Below are positions 37,134 through 46,335 of a stretch of 64,000 nucleotides of DNA, piece by piece (within the stretch, counting starts at the first letter, position 1; each line of letters begins with the position of its first letter). The notes under the pieces are model-generated. The model had not been told where the DNA came from. It was given only the letters and a program-made list of their open reading frames with translations, and ran no database searches. The stretch is from CAVSUZ01 sp963834715 (lineage in GTDB: Bacteria; Pseudomonadota; Alphaproteobacteria; Acetobacterales; Acetobacteraceae): the NCBI GenBank assembly GCA_963834715.1, contig CAWIDE010000006.1, positions 868,001 through 932,000 on the forward strand, written 5' to 3'. A program made the position numbers and the translations under genes.

Positions 37134-37988
37134 TTATCCGTTGACCACTGTCCCACCGTTTGGATGCAGCACCTGACCAGAGAAATATGCCGCATCTCGC
37201 GACGCCAGGAAAATATATGCCGGCGCGACCTCATCTGGCTCCCCCGCGCGTCCCATCGGCGCTTGCTCCCCATGCTTTGCCGTCTTCTCCGGCGGATAGC
37301 TGGCGGGGATCAGGGGAGTCCAGATCGGGCCTGGAGCCACAGCATTCACCCGGATCCGGCGCTTCTCGAGCTGCTTCGATAATGACCGTGTAAACGCAAC
37401 GATCGCTCCCTTCGTGCTGCTGTAATCCAACAGAACCGGGTTGCCCTGATAAGCCGTTACTGAGGTGGTGTTGATGATCGCTGACCCATCGGGCATCTCA
37501 GGCAGCGCGGCGCGCGTCAGATAGAACTGGCCGAAGATGTTCGTGCGGAACGTCCGTTCGAGCTGCTCATCCGATAGGTCCTCGAGCCGTTCTACGAGAT
37601 GCTGCTCGGCGGCGTTGTTCACCAGGAGATCGATCCGACCGAACGTCTGCACGACCCTGCGCACCACCTCGCGCGCAAAATCCGAGTTGCCGATGTCGCC
37701 TGGCACGGCCAGCGCGCGCCGTCCTTCAGCCTCGATCAGCTTTAGTGTTTCCTGAGCGTCCTCGTGTTCGTCTAAGTATGTGATGGCTACGTCCGCCCCT
37801 TCTTTTGCGAATCCGATCGCCACAGCCCGGCCGATCCCAGAATCACCCCCGGAAACCAGGGCGATCTTGCCAGCAAGTTTCTCGGCCCCATGGTAATGCC
37901 GCATTTCCGCCTGCGGGCGCGGCTCCATCTCCTGCTCGCTGCCAGGCTGACGCTCCTGATTTTGGGGCTTTCGTAACGTATCGCTCAT
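37134..37988 (-). CDS. short-chain dehydrogenase/reductase (YghA/YhdF-like)
   Basis: NAD(P)H-dependent oxidoreductase, 284 residues from ATG 37988, which has AGGGA five bases upstream. An N-terminal polar leader precedes the Rossmann motif (ALVSGGDSGIGRAVA); then LLVNNAA, catalytic Ser in TTSVTAYQG, and Tyr-x-x-x-Lys as YSSTK. C-terminal loop TPLIPASYPPE matches the stress-related YghA branch. Substrate unknown. Located just 8 bases downstream of the mnmE start on the same strand. Confidence 0.87.
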   Translation of the reverse strand: MSDTLRKPQNQERQPGSEQEMEPRPQAEMRHYHGAEKLAGKIALVSGGDSGIGRAVAIGFAKEGADVAITYLDEHEDAQETLKLIEAEGRRALAVPGDIGNSDFAREVVRRVVQTFGRIDLLVNNAAEQHLVERLEDLSDEQLERTFRTNIFGQFYLTRAALPEMPDGSAIINTTSVTAYQGNPVLLDYSSTKGAIVAFTRSLSKQLEKRRIRVNAVAPGPIWTPLIPASYPPEKTAKHGEQAPMGRAGEPDEVAPAYIFLASRDAAYFSGQVLHPNGGTVVNG

Positions 37989-38050
37989 CGTGTCCCTCGG
38001 TGGGTGTGAACGATCCGCCAACACACTCATCCATTGCGAGTTGCGCCCGC

Positions 38051-38281
38051 TTACCGCGACATCTCCGCGAGGCCGTCCAAACGTCTGAGGCACTTTGGGC
38101 AGGTGACGGTCATGCCAGGGGGCTCAGCCCATCCGGACTTCGCCCCTGGCTCATCCCCGCACAGGGCCATCCGGCAGTGTGGCGTAACGGCATGAAACAC
38201 AACCGGTCCTATCTCCCGGCGTCCCCCTTGCTTGCGCAAAGCGACGAAAAGCCGATCCCGAAGTACGATCTCCTCCGCCAT
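38051..38281 (-). CDS. small cysteine-containing protein, possible zinc ribbon
   Basis: A 76-residue protein with His-x7-Cys and a C-terminal CPKCLRRL; the stretch HAVTPHCRMALCGDEPGAKS gives four possible metal ligands when combined with CPKC. Not assigned to a named family. Same strand as, and 62 bases upstream of, the short-chain dehydrogenase. Short length leaves some doubt, but the motif spacing is not what a shadow ORF would give. Confidence 0.5.
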   Translation of the reverse strand: MAEEIVLRDRLFVALRKQGGRREIGPVVFHAVTPHCRMALCGDEPGAKSGWAEPPGMTVTCPKCLRRLDGLAEMSR

Positions 38282-38322
38282 GACAATCTTCTGACACTGT
38301 TATGGCACGCGTGCAAACGGGA

Positions 38323-40080
38323 TCAGCCAAAGGCGAGGCTAAGTGTCAGAATTGCCAATCCAACAACGATCCACGTGACGTAGTCCCCTACCAACCCGGT
38401 GTGCAGCCGCGCGACCCCCAGTGCGAGCGGCTTGCTGCCCATATCAGCAAACTGCTTGAGCGGAAACGGCACCCGATGTCGCCACAACTCGTAGGCTGCA
38501 ATCGTCACCGATAGTGCCACGGAAAGCCAGGGTGCGAACCCATGCGGCTCCGGCAATGTCTGAACCGGCAGATCGGATCTTCCGGCTGCCAAAAGGAAGC
38601 CGTGTGCCAGCCGGTCAGCGGATCGGCGGATCCAATCGCCCGATACCAGCGCACCCGCGAGGAGGATCAGCACAGGGCCTAACATCAGCCAGAGCGGGCG
38701 CTGGGCAGGCTCTCGTTCCTGCACGGTGGCAGCTTCGGCTTCCATGCCGGGCTTCGGCCCAAAACCGGCGAAAATACGCCCCGTGGCCCGCAGCACCGCC
38801 GCGCCGGTCAGTCCTGCTCCGGCCGTTACCGGTATATAGACCCAGCCGCGTTCCGCAGCGGTCGCCGCTCCGTCCAAAAGGTGGGCACCAGTGTCCATGA
38901 TGCCGACCGGCAAGCCACCCAACAGCAGGCCAGCCAAGGCACAGGCCCCTGCACTCAGCCAGTGTCCCCGGCCTCGCCCCCGCAAATCGATCTCGTCGAT
39001 GCCGCCCAGGCGTGTCAGGCAGATGCCCGCAATCATGAACAGTGAGGCCTTCACCAGTCCGTGCCCAACCAGATATGCGAGGAACGCTGTCACGCTCGCG
39101 GGTGTCACCAAGGAAATCGCAACGATCAGGACCCCCATATGCGAGATCGTGGAGAAAGCCAGCAGCCGCTTCAGATGCCGTTGCTCCAGTGCGGCAATGC
39201 CGCCTACCAGGATGGTGACCAAGCCCAGCCAGAATACAGCCCCGTGTACCACCCGCATCACCGCGGGGTCCGGCGCAAACACCGTCCATACGAGCCGAAG
39301 CATGCCGAATAGCCCCAGCGGCACCATTATCCCAGAGAAGATCACCGATATTGGGCTGGGCGCCACTGCATGGGCATCCGACAGCCAGAAATGCAGCGGC
39401 ACCATGGCGCCCTTGATCAGCAAGGCACTGGCGATCAGGCAAAACGCGGCGGCCACAAGCGGGGAGTTCGGAGTGTGCCGGACAAAACTCTCCAGCGCTC
39501 CGAAATCCAGTGCGCCGGCTGGCAGGTAAAGGAGCCCGATGCCACCAAGCATCATGTAGCTGCCGAGGCCGTTCGTTACCGTGAACGTCAGTGCACCCTC
39601 GAGGGCAGCCTCCTCCAATTGGTATGCAGTCAGCGCGAAGGCCGCCACACCCATAACCTCGAACCACACGAACATGTTGAACAGGTCGTGGGTGAAGACG
39701 AACGCGATCATCGCCGCCAGAAATACCAGCATCATCGCGTGAAAGCGTGCCCCGGCAGCTTCGAAAAACCCCCATGCGAACACGAAATCGGCGGCGACCA
39801 GCAAGGCGGCAAAAGCTCCCAGCAACGCCCCGCCCTGGTCCACCACGAAGGCAATGCCGATCACGCGGCCGTCGCGCGGCGTCCATCCGCCGAACCAGTA
39901 TGTCAGCGGCGCGTGCGCTGCGGCGGCCAGAAGAGCTATCGTCAGAATGCCAGCGGACAATGACGTTGCGATTGCAATACTATCCGGCACCCGCCCCGGA
40001 AGTAACTTGCTGAACAACAGCAGCAGGCCGCCGACGGCCAGCGGCAATGCTACCGGCAGCGGAACCAGCGTAGTGGTCAT
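38323..40080 (-). CDS. Mrp/Mbh-type antiporter subunit D (NuoN/MrpD-like)
   Basis: Large proton-channel subunit of a multisubunit cation/proton antiporter. 585 residues with ~14 membrane helices; the NuoL/M/N signature is in HDLFNMFVWFEVMGVAAFAL and KGAMVPLHFWLSDAHAVAPSPIS (conserved helix-7/8 Lys and His), with a further Lys in LKRLLAFSTISHMG. Last gene of the operon, overlapping subunit C by 4 bases. In this operon it is the only full proton-channel-type subunit. Confidence 0.88.
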   Translation of the reverse strand: MTTTLVPLPVALPLAVGGLLLLFSKLLPGRVPDSIAIATSLSAGILTIALLAAAAHAPLTYWFGGWTPRDGRVIGIAFVVDQGGALLGAFAALLVAADFVFAWGFFEAAGARFHAMMLVFLAAMIAFVFTHDLFNMFVWFEVMGVAAFALTAYQLEEAALEGALTFTVTNGLGSYMMLGGIGLLYLPAGALDFGALESFVRHTPNSPLVAAAFCLIASALLIKGAMVPLHFWLSDAHAVAPSPISVIFSGIMVPLGLFGMLRLVWTVFAPDPAVMRVVHGAVFWLGLVTILVGGIAALEQRHLKRLLAFSTISHMGVLIVAISLVTPASVTAFLAYLVGHGLVKASLFMIAGICLTRLGGIDEIDLRGRGRGHWLSAGACALAGLLLGGLPVGIMDTGAHLLDGAATAAERGWVYIPVTAGAGLTGAAVLRATGRIFAGFGPKPGMEAEAATVQEREPAQRPLWLMLGPVLILLAGALVSGDWIRRSADRLAHGFLLAAGRSDLPVQTLPEPHGFAPWLSVALSVTIAAYELWRHRVPFPLKQFADMGSKPLALGVARLHTGLVGDYVTWIVVGLAILTLSLAFG

Positions 40081-40421
40081 TTCTGCATGGGGGCGAGTTT
40101 CTCGGGATCCAGCGTACCGCGCACCTTGCGCAACTGCAGCACCAATGCCAGCAGTAACGCAGTCACCGCCGCCCCTACGACGATATCCGTCAAAACCAGA
40201 GCCTGCACCACCGGATCAACTGCTGGTGTGCCTGGTTTCGTATCATAAAAAATCGGTGCAGTCGAACCCCAGCGGAAGCCGACTGCAAGCAGCAAGACAT
40301 AAGTTGCCGATTGCATCACCGATATGCATCCGATCAGATGCACATAATTCCTACTTGTTATGATGCCGTAGAGGCCAATCAGGAACAGCCAGGCGCACAC
40401 CGCCCAAGGCAGCACGCTCAT
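40077..40421 (-). CDS. Mrp/Mbh-type antiporter subunit C (NuoK-like)
   Basis: 114 residues with three membrane helices. LIGLYGIITSRNYVHLIGCISVMQSATYVLLL is the NuoK/MrpC signature, and VVQALVLTDIVVGAAVTALLLAL the third helix. Overlaps both neighbours by 4 bases (ATGA), so the operon is translationally coupled. Confidence 0.88.
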   Translation of the reverse strand: MSVLPWAVCAWLFLIGLYGIITSRNYVHLIGCISVMQSATYVLLLAVGFRWGSTAPIFYDTKPGTPAVDPVVQALVLTDIVVGAAVTALLLALVLQLRKVRGTLDPEKLAPMQK

Positions 40422-41164
40422 GAAGGTTCCTCGGCGCGAGTTTCCTCCAGGAACTCCACAAACAGAACACCGAAACCGCCGACTACGGCGAATGCTACGG
40501 CCATGTTCAGCACCAGCATCAGCCCGCCAGATAACATCTGCTTCAGCTCACCGAGCGGCAACGTGTTCCCCAGATACGCCGCCCCCATCAGCATCGACGC
40601 CAGGCCAGCAATGGCGTAGGCAGCCGCTCCGCCGCCTTCGAGCGCATCCAGTACGGCGTTACGCATTAGCCGTCGCCAGCTTTCGTACCCCTCGGCCAGG
40701 AACCGCAGCAGCACGCCGGAGGCGATAATCACCCCACCCTGAAAGCCCCCGCCCGGCGTTACAGTTGCGTGAAGAACTACGTACAGACCAAAAACCACGG
40801 TTATCGGGGTCGCCAGCCGGCCAGCAATCAGCAGGGCCTCGCTGTGAGGCGGAATCAGGCGCCCCGGGATGGTTGCCGGCTTGGCGGTCATCTCTTCGCC
40901 ACGCCGGCCACGCAGCAGAACCGCCGTCCCGGTCACCGCGGTCATAAGCATGATTTCCTCACCAAGCGTGTCGAATCCGCGGATATCAAAATTAACTGCG
41001 CTGACCATATTGGTGACATGGCGTTCGGCCGGCCCGATCTGGTTCACCAGATCACCGTACGGGAGCGCATGTGTCCCGAACGCCGGCATGGAACGGTAGA
41101 CCGCGGGTAAGGCAGCCGCGATGACCGCGACAGCTATTCCAAATGCGATCAGCCGAACTATCAT
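40418..41164 (-). CDS. fused MrpA-end (MbhE-like) and MrpB (MbhF-like) antiporter subunit
   Basis: 248 residues. The first ~95 (NMVSAVNFDIRGFDTLGEEIML) match the very C-terminal domain of MrpA/MbhE; the second half (VVLHATVTPGGGFQGGVIIASGVLL, then LVLNMAVAFAVVGGFGVLF) is MrpB/MbhF. The start is ATG 41164, overlapping the preceding stop. In many Mbh clusters these are two genes, so the fusion is notable. Confidence 0.83.
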   Translation of the reverse strand: MIVRLIAFGIAVAVIAAALPAVYRSMPAFGTHALPYGDLVNQIGPAERHVTNMVSAVNFDIRGFDTLGEEIMLMTAVTGTAVLLRGRRGEEMTAKPATIPGRLIPPHSEALLIAGRLATPITVVFGLYVVLHATVTPGGGFQGGVIIASGVLLRFLAEGYESWRRLMRNAVLDALEGGGAAAYAIAGLASMLMGAAYLGNTLPLGELKQMLSGGLMLVLNMAVAFAVVGGFGVLFVEFLEETRAEEPS

Positions 41165-41409
41165 TCGTCGCGGGTACGGTTGGCTCGGATGCTGGAGAGC
41201 GTTCCGTAGTATAGCAACGGCACCGCCGCGGTACCCACGACAATTTCGGAATACGCCACATCCGGCGCCTGCAGCACAAAAAACAACAGCGCCAGGATCA
41301 GTCCGTTGGCTGATAACGCCAGCACCATCCGCCTCGGTTCTCGCGAAAACACCACTCCTGCTCCACCAGCGGCCGTCATCAAGAACAGCAGAACGAGCAA
41401 CGGTCTCAT
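41161..41409 (-). CDS. MrpA C-terminal domain protein (DUF4040, MbhD-like)
   Basis: 82 residues, three helices. ALSANGLILALLFFVLQAPDVAYSEIVVG is the DUF4040 signature, including the acidic residue in the third helix. Start ATG 41409 chosen over the longer open frame, which is only subunit G read out of frame. Corresponds to the part of MrpA that follows its NuoL-like region. Confidence 0.82.
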   Translation of the reverse strand: MRPLLVLLFLMTAAGGAGVVFSREPRRMVLALSANGLILALLFFVLQAPDVAYSEIVVGTAAVPLLYYGTLSSIRANRTRDE

Positions 41410-41690
41410 GATTGCGAACTCCGCTCGCGGTGAAGCATTGCGCGTCCCGTTGCATGCCCCAAGGCGGCTCCGTTCACCACCGCATATACAAGCAGGAACA
41501 GGATTTTGAGGACCGCGGGTGACATACCGAGATCGGCCCAGCATGCCAGAAACACTGCCCCACCCGCGGCAACCGTCACGAAGGTGACGCAGTGCAGCCG
41601 GTCATAAGCGCTCGTCAGCCGCGCGAACCCAGCGCAGCCAAGCCAGACGCACGCCACGGCAACGACCAGGAGTGCCGCGCTTATAGCCAT
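41406..41690 (-). CDS. antiporter subunit G (MnhG-like)
   Basis: 94 residues, three membrane helices; FARLTSAYDRLHCVTFVTVAAGG is the MnhG/PhaG signature (RLPDFYDRLHA in relatives). Start at ATG 41690, inside the last codons of subunit F. Overlaps the next gene by 4 bases. Confidence 0.82.
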   Translation of the reverse strand: MAISAALLVVAVACVWLGCAGFARLTSAYDRLHCVTFVTVAAGGAVFLACWADLGMSPAVLKILFLLVYAVVNGAALGHATGRAMLHRERSSQS

Positions 41691-41941
41691 CGTTCCAGGC
41701 ATACGGTCAGCACCAGCGTACCAGGCAACGAGAGGACCACTAGCGCAACCGCCACATCGAGGAATGACGGCTGCCCGAAGGCCAGGCTCAGGCACACCAG
41801 AACCAGCGCGGTTACGACTGAGCATAACTCCAGTGCCACTAGCCGCTCGGCGAGCGTGCCACGGACGGCCACCCAACCCGGCAGCGCCAGCGCCAGGAGC
41901 ATCGCGATGGCCGCGATCAGGAACGGGCTCACACCGGCCAC
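41681..41941 (-). CDS. antiporter subunit F (MnhF-like)
   Basis: 86 residues with three hydrophobic helices. The motif RLVALELCSVVTALVL and the later FLDVAVALVVLSLPGTLV match MnhF/PhaF. Start overlaps the end of subunit E by 13 bases. Confidence 0.8.
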   Translation of the reverse strand: MAGVSPFLIAAIAMLLALALPGWVAVRGTLAERLVALELCSVVTALVLVCLSLAFGQPSFLDVAVALVVLSLPGTLVLTVCLERWL

Positions 41942-42402
41942 CGGCGGTCTGCGGCGGGCGGGTGCGAGACAAACCGGTGCATCAGGATTCCCCCAGGCGG
42001 CCTTCGCACCTCCAGCACATAACCGTTCGGCGCCAGCGAAGCGGCAAGGATGCCGATGCCGCGACGAGCGGCCGCCTGCGGCGTGTATCCGCCCGGATCG
42101 TATGGCTGGATCATCATGCGGCCGCGCGACTTAGCGCCGCACACGACGCTCAGCAGGCCCTGAGCTACCAGCCCCGTGTCGCGGGCCAGAGCGATACCGA
42201 GCCGCACCGCCAGTCGGCCCCACGGCGCAACCACGTGCAGCTTCCGGTGCGCTACCGACCGGGTGTGCTCATGTTCCGCGACGGCCAACGCCGCCGCGCT
42301 GATGCCAGCCAGCACTTCTACACGGGCCGCTTGTCCGACGAACAGAAGATAGAGGCCGAACAGTGCCGCCCAGGTGACAAGGGTATTGACAGTCTGCCGC
42401 AT
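41929..42402 (-). CDS. antiporter subunit E (MnhE-like)
   Basis: 157 residues. Two N-terminal membrane segments (TWAALFGLYLLF, GISAAALAVAE) are followed by the soluble MnhE domain with TPQAAARRGIGILAASLAPNGYVL and a C-terminal MHRFV. First gene of the operon; ATG 42402. The ~900-base upstream gap contains only remnants and must hold the promoter. Confidence 0.8.
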   Translation of the reverse strand: MRQTVNTLVTWAALFGLYLLFVGQAARVEVLAGISAAALAVAEHEHTRSVAHRKLHVVAPWGRLAVRLGIALARDTGLVAQGLLSVVCGAKSRGRMMIQPYDPGGYTPQAAARRGIGILAASLAPNGYVLEVRRPPGGILMHRFVSHPPAADRRWPV

Positions 42403-43357
42403 GATCCGTTCGCAAGATCAACGGACGCATCCGGCTGCGGTTCCATCAACCCGTCAGCCGGAATCTACCTGGGTGTATCTCAATCCGCGCGCCGGCCAGC
42501 AGCATTGCGCGGACTGGCCTCGCCGGCAACGATGTTGGCGCGGGGAGTGACCGCCTCGGCAATCATCCGCGGCCAGACGATACGTGGAATTTCAAAGGAT
42601 ACGTGAACAGCGCCTGGCATCGCGTCCGCGCCCGCTGATCTCTCCCTCGGGGTAGTGGACTTTGACATCCACCGCGTAATGGCGAGCACAATCGCCGTTT
42701 CGGGGGAACGTCCTTGGTAGCAATAATCCTGCACATGTATGGGTAGGGATTAGAAAAGGGGCGAGCCAATTGTGTGCCGCTGTCGCCGGTCTCGTTCCTG
42801 GGCAGGGCTGCGCGAGTCTGTGCCACGCCGTGCACAGCCAGCGCGCCCGCCAATCGCCGGCACCGATCCAGCAACTGCCCATAGCTCAGGCGCTGTTCGG
42901 GGATCTGCCCAAAACATCCACCGGCAAATCCAGAAATTCGTGCTCCGCCAGCGCGCCAGCGCAGTATCTGGGCAAGAATTCCCAAAACTAGCTAAGTAAC
43001 CGTCGGTATTCGATATCCATTAGACTGAGAGCTAGCGTGGCCGCGGAATAAGGGTTGCATAAACTGGTAAAATATCCCCCACCGTGCCTTTCTATGTGGC
43101 CGGGCACCAATATGGGGTAAGTTGGGGTGCAGCTAAACCGGTATTCTTCTGTTGCTCTGGATCAGCCTCTATTCTGGTCATTGTTTGATTGTATCCGCCG
43201 AACTTCCCTTCCGGCTCTAGGCCGAACTTCCTTCTTTCGGAGAGTGTGAAGTGGCAGGAACAGTAGGGACAGAAGCACGAGACTGGTCCCAAACGTAGCC
43301 ATGTAATCCGGAAATTTGGACTTGTACATCGCGGCGGTGTTGTGCCAATGCGTTGCC
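42403..43357. pseudogene. remnants of an AMP-dependent (acyl-CoA) ligase; no intact gene
   Basis: On the plus strand, 42895-42970 encodes LFGDLPKTSTGK followed one frame over by IQKFVLRQRA, the C-terminal signature of acyl-CoA synthetases. On the minus strand, 42800-42940 encodes RLSYGQLLDRCRRLAGALA, typical of their N-terminal region. The pieces face each other, so the gene has been rearranged as well as frameshifted. The rest of the gap up to the IS1634 transposase shows nothing. Confidence 0.4.
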
Positions 43358-45085
43358 ATGTATATCGAAGCTGTTCCGAATCGGAACTCGCCTCCCGCCA
43401 TTCTGCTGCGCGAGAGTTACCGCCAGGATGGCAAGGTCCGTAAGCGCACGATCTGCAACCTCTCCGATTGGCCCGCCGAGCACGTTGAAGGCCTGCGCGG
43501 TGTTCTCAAAGGCGGCGTTGTCATTCCGGCCGAGCGGGATGCGTTCACCATCACCCGCAGTCTGCCGCACGGGCACGTTGCAGCAGCGCTCGGGACTGCC
43601 CGCAAGATAGGGCTTGATCGGATGCTCGGCGATCGCGAGCGATACCGTGATCTTGCCCTCGCGCTGATGATCGGGCGCATTATCGAGCCGGCATCCAAGC
43701 TCGCCACCGCTCGTGCACTTTCCTCCGCCACGGCTGCATCGAGCCTTGGCGAAATGCTTGGCCTCGGTGAGGTCGACGAGGACGAACTCTATGCCGCACT
43801 GGACTGGCTGCTGGAACGCCAGCCTGCCATCGAGACAGCCTTAGCCAAGCGCCATCTCAGCGATGGCACACTGGTGTTATATGATGTCTCGTCAAGCTAC
43901 ATGGAAGGCCGCTGCTGCCCGCTCGCCCAGCGTGGCTACAGCCGCGACGGCAAGAAGGGCACGCTGCAAATCATATACGGCCTACTCTGCGCTCCCGATG
44001 GCTGTCCGATCGCCATCGAGGTGTTTGAGGGCGATACCGCCGATCCGATTACGCTTGCCAATCAGATCGAAAAGCTGAAGCGGCGGTTCCATCTCGACCA
44101 CGTGGTCATGGTCGGTGACCGTGGCATGATCACCCAAGCACGCATCACCAATGACGTTAAATCGGCAGGCTTCGACTGGATCACGGCACTGCGCGCGCCG
44201 GCGATCAAGGCGTTGATGGAAACCGGCGCTTTGCAACTCTCGCTGTTCGATCAGCGCGACTTGGCCAGTATCACGGCGCCCGAATTTCCGGGTGAGCGCC
44301 TGATCGTTTGCCGTAATCCCGATCTCGCCGTCGAGCGCGCCCGCAAGCGGGAGGATCTGCTGGCCGCCACCGAACGTGACCTCTCCCGTATCCAGATCGC
44401 GGTCGCTCGCAAGCGCAATCCCCTCCGGGGCGCTGCGCGGATCGCACTCGCGGTTGGCGCGGTGATCAACAAGCACAAGGTAGGCAAGCATTTTGTCATC
44501 GAGATCACCGATACCGTCTTCAGCTTCGCCCGCAAGACCGCCGAGATCGTCGCTGAAGCAGCAACCGATGGCGTCTATGTCGTGCGCACCAGCCTGCCGG
44601 AAAGCGCGCTCGATGACACCACGACCGTGCGAAGCTACAAGTCGCTTGCGCTTGTGGAGCGGGCCTTTCGCTGCATCAAAACCGTCGATCTGCAGATCAG
44701 GCCTGTCCATCATTGGCTGGCAGACCGCGTGCGGGCCCACGTCTTCCTGTGCATGTTAGCCTACTACCTCGAATGGCATATGCGGACCTGCCTGGCGCCA
44801 ATGCTGTTCGATGACGCCGATAGGGAAGCGGCCGAAGCCTTGCGAGACAGCGTAGTGTCGGAAGCGCAACGTTCCCCGGCTGCCATCGCCAAGCAGACCA
44901 CAGGGCTCACCACGGACGGCCTGCCGGTGCATAGCTTCCGTTCATTGCTCGGCGATCTGGCAACCGTAGTGCGCAACACCATCACCACCGCGATCACACC
45001 GGACTATCGCCTTACCGTCGTCACAAGGCCAACACCGCTGCAGCAGAAGGCATTCAATCTCCTCGGCGTCAACTGTAGCCAGTAA
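43358..45085 (+). CDS. IS1634-family transposase
   Basis: 575 residues from ATG 43358 (MYIEAVPNRNSPPAILLRES), the family-typical start; the frame is open 14 codons further up. Catalytic Asp in LVLYDVSSSYMEG, Asp in VVMVGDRGMI, and the late LVERAFRCIKTVDLQIRPVHHW block with HVFLCMLAYYLEWH support the IS1634/IS4-like fold. The gene is intact. I could not resolve the terminal inverted repeats; the right end lies between 45085 and ~45125, next to rlpA. Confidence 0.87.
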   Translation: MYIEAVPNRNSPPAILLRESYRQDGKVRKRTICNLSDWPAEHVEGLRGVLKGGVVIPAERDAFTITRSLPHGHVAAALGTARKIGLDRMLGDRERYRDLALALMIGRIIEPASKLATARALSSATAASSLGEMLGLGEVDEDELYAALDWLLERQPAIETALAKRHLSDGTLVLYDVSSSYMEGRCCPLAQRGYSRDGKKGTLQIIYGLLCAPDGCPIAIEVFEGDTADPITLANQIEKLKRRFHLDHVVMVGDRGMITQARITNDVKSAGFDWITALRAPAIKALMETGALQLSLFDQRDLASITAPEFPGERLIVCRNPDLAVERARKREDLLAATERDLSRIQIAVARKRNPLRGAARIALAVGAVINKHKVGKHFVIEITDTVFSFARKTAEIVAEAATDGVYVVRTSLPESALDDTTTVRSYKSLALVERAFRCIKTVDLQIRPVHHWLADRVRAHVFLCMLAYYLEWHMRTCLAPMLFDDADREAAEALRDSVVSEAQRSPAAIAKQTTGLTTDGLPVHSFRSLLGDLATVVRNTITTAITPDYRLTVVTRPTPLQQKAFNLLGVNCSQ

Positions 45086-45125
45086 TCCACAGGTCGCGAG
45101 ACAGAATGTATAGATGCTTCAGTAA

Positions 45126-45518
45126 CTTGCGTGTCTCGAGGCTAGGAAGTTCGGTCTAGGCTCATTCCTTTTCGCTGGCGCGCTGCTGGCGATCGGCTGC
45201 AGTCCCGCGCAGGCTAGCGGCACGACAGGCGACCGGGTCATCGAGACGGGTGTGGCCTCCTACTACAGTGTCTCGTTCGAGGGACGCCGCACCGCCAGCG
45301 GGCGCCGCTACAATCCCTCGAAACTGACGGCGGCTTCCCCCTGGCTCCCGTTGGGATCGAAGGTACGGGTGACTGCGTCGAATGGACGGTCGGTTGAGGT
45401 GGAGGTCAATGACCGAATGGCAGCTCCTCGCCGGGTGATCGATTTGTCCTATCAGGCGGCGCAGATGCTAGGGATGATCCGCCAGGGCGTGACGTACGTT
45501 ACGCTGGCACAGCCGTAA
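45126..45518 (+). pseudogene. rlpA: RlpA-like lipoprotein, 5' end lost at the IS1634 element
   Basis: RlpA proteins are septal-ring lipoproteins with a double-psi beta-barrel domain that cut denuded peptidoglycan. GVASYYSVSFEGRRTASG, LPLGSKVRVTASNGRSV and VEVNDRMAAPRRVIDLSYQAA are diagnostic. Upstream, in frame, is a signal sequence with lipobox (SFLFAGALLAIGC), but the frame has no ATG, GTG or TTG before the TAA at 45123, just after the IS. A GTG at 45252 would make only the barrel domain without export. The element seems to have removed the start. Confidence 0.75.
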
Positions 45519-45546
45519 TCCACTGGTTCGTTCTCGTGCCTCCAGC

Positions 45547-46291
45547 CTACTGCGCATAGTTCACGCGCAGGATGACGAGCCAAGGGATAAACTGATTGCT
45601 CAGCTTGCCGTCCGAGGTGGCGGCAATGTGGGTGAGAACCACGGCGTTATCGACATTACCGCCGACCATATCGATACCGCTGGCACTTGTGCCGGTCACA
45701 ATGCCGCAGTGGGCAGGGAAGAACTCTTTGGTCGGCAGATCCTGAAAACGCAGGTTTCCCGCCCAGGAGCGGGCGAAGCAAATGAGATCACCGGGCTGCG
45801 GCGCATAGGTTGCCGGGTTTTCGGCAGTCAACAGCGGGGTCTTCCCGCGGACCGCGGCATTGATGTAGGCCGCATGGTCGGGAGCATAAGGAAACTCGCG
45901 CCCGGCGCCGGCGATCCGCATCACATAAGAAATGAATGCCGCTGACCAGGCGTAGTCGCCTTTCTCACTGACCGGGAAGACACGGCCGGGGCCGATGTAT
46001 TTGCCAGTCAGGCGTGCGTCACGTTCGCCCGCATTCATCCCCTGCCACCAGTATTCGCCCACTCGTTGCCAGAAGCCTTGCTGACGTTCCGGAATGGCCT
46101 GAGGGTTGGAGGGGCGGTAGGCGAGTGGATTGTCATCGACGCGGCTGCCCCAAAGCTGCCATTCGTCCAGCGCGATCGCGATGGCGGCGGCGCGGGAGAA
46201 CGGCTGGTAAGGCCCGCGGGCAAATGGCGGCGCGTCTGCATCAGGCGCCTCACAGCCGGCGAGAAACAGAATCCCCCGCTCCACAGTTGAG
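45547..46291 (-). pseudogene. DUF2272 lipoprotein, 5' end disrupted by an IS3 element
   Basis: Likely envelope protein with an NlpC/P60-like DUF2272 fold: AWSAAFISYVMRIAGAGREFPYAPDHAAYINAA and PQPGDLICFAR with HCGIVTG near the end (Cys/His pair). A lipobox (ILFLAGC) lies only 20 codons inside the break. The first codons are missing at the IS3 left end. By chance the IS end supplies an in-frame ATG (46297-46299, or an earlier one at ~46317) that could start a hybrid leader, so weak expression is possible. Convergent with rlpA, 28 bases apart. Confidence 0.7.
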
Positions 46292-46335
46292 TGAGACATC
46301 CTGTAAGCGGACGGCATCCGCAGGAGGGATGATCG

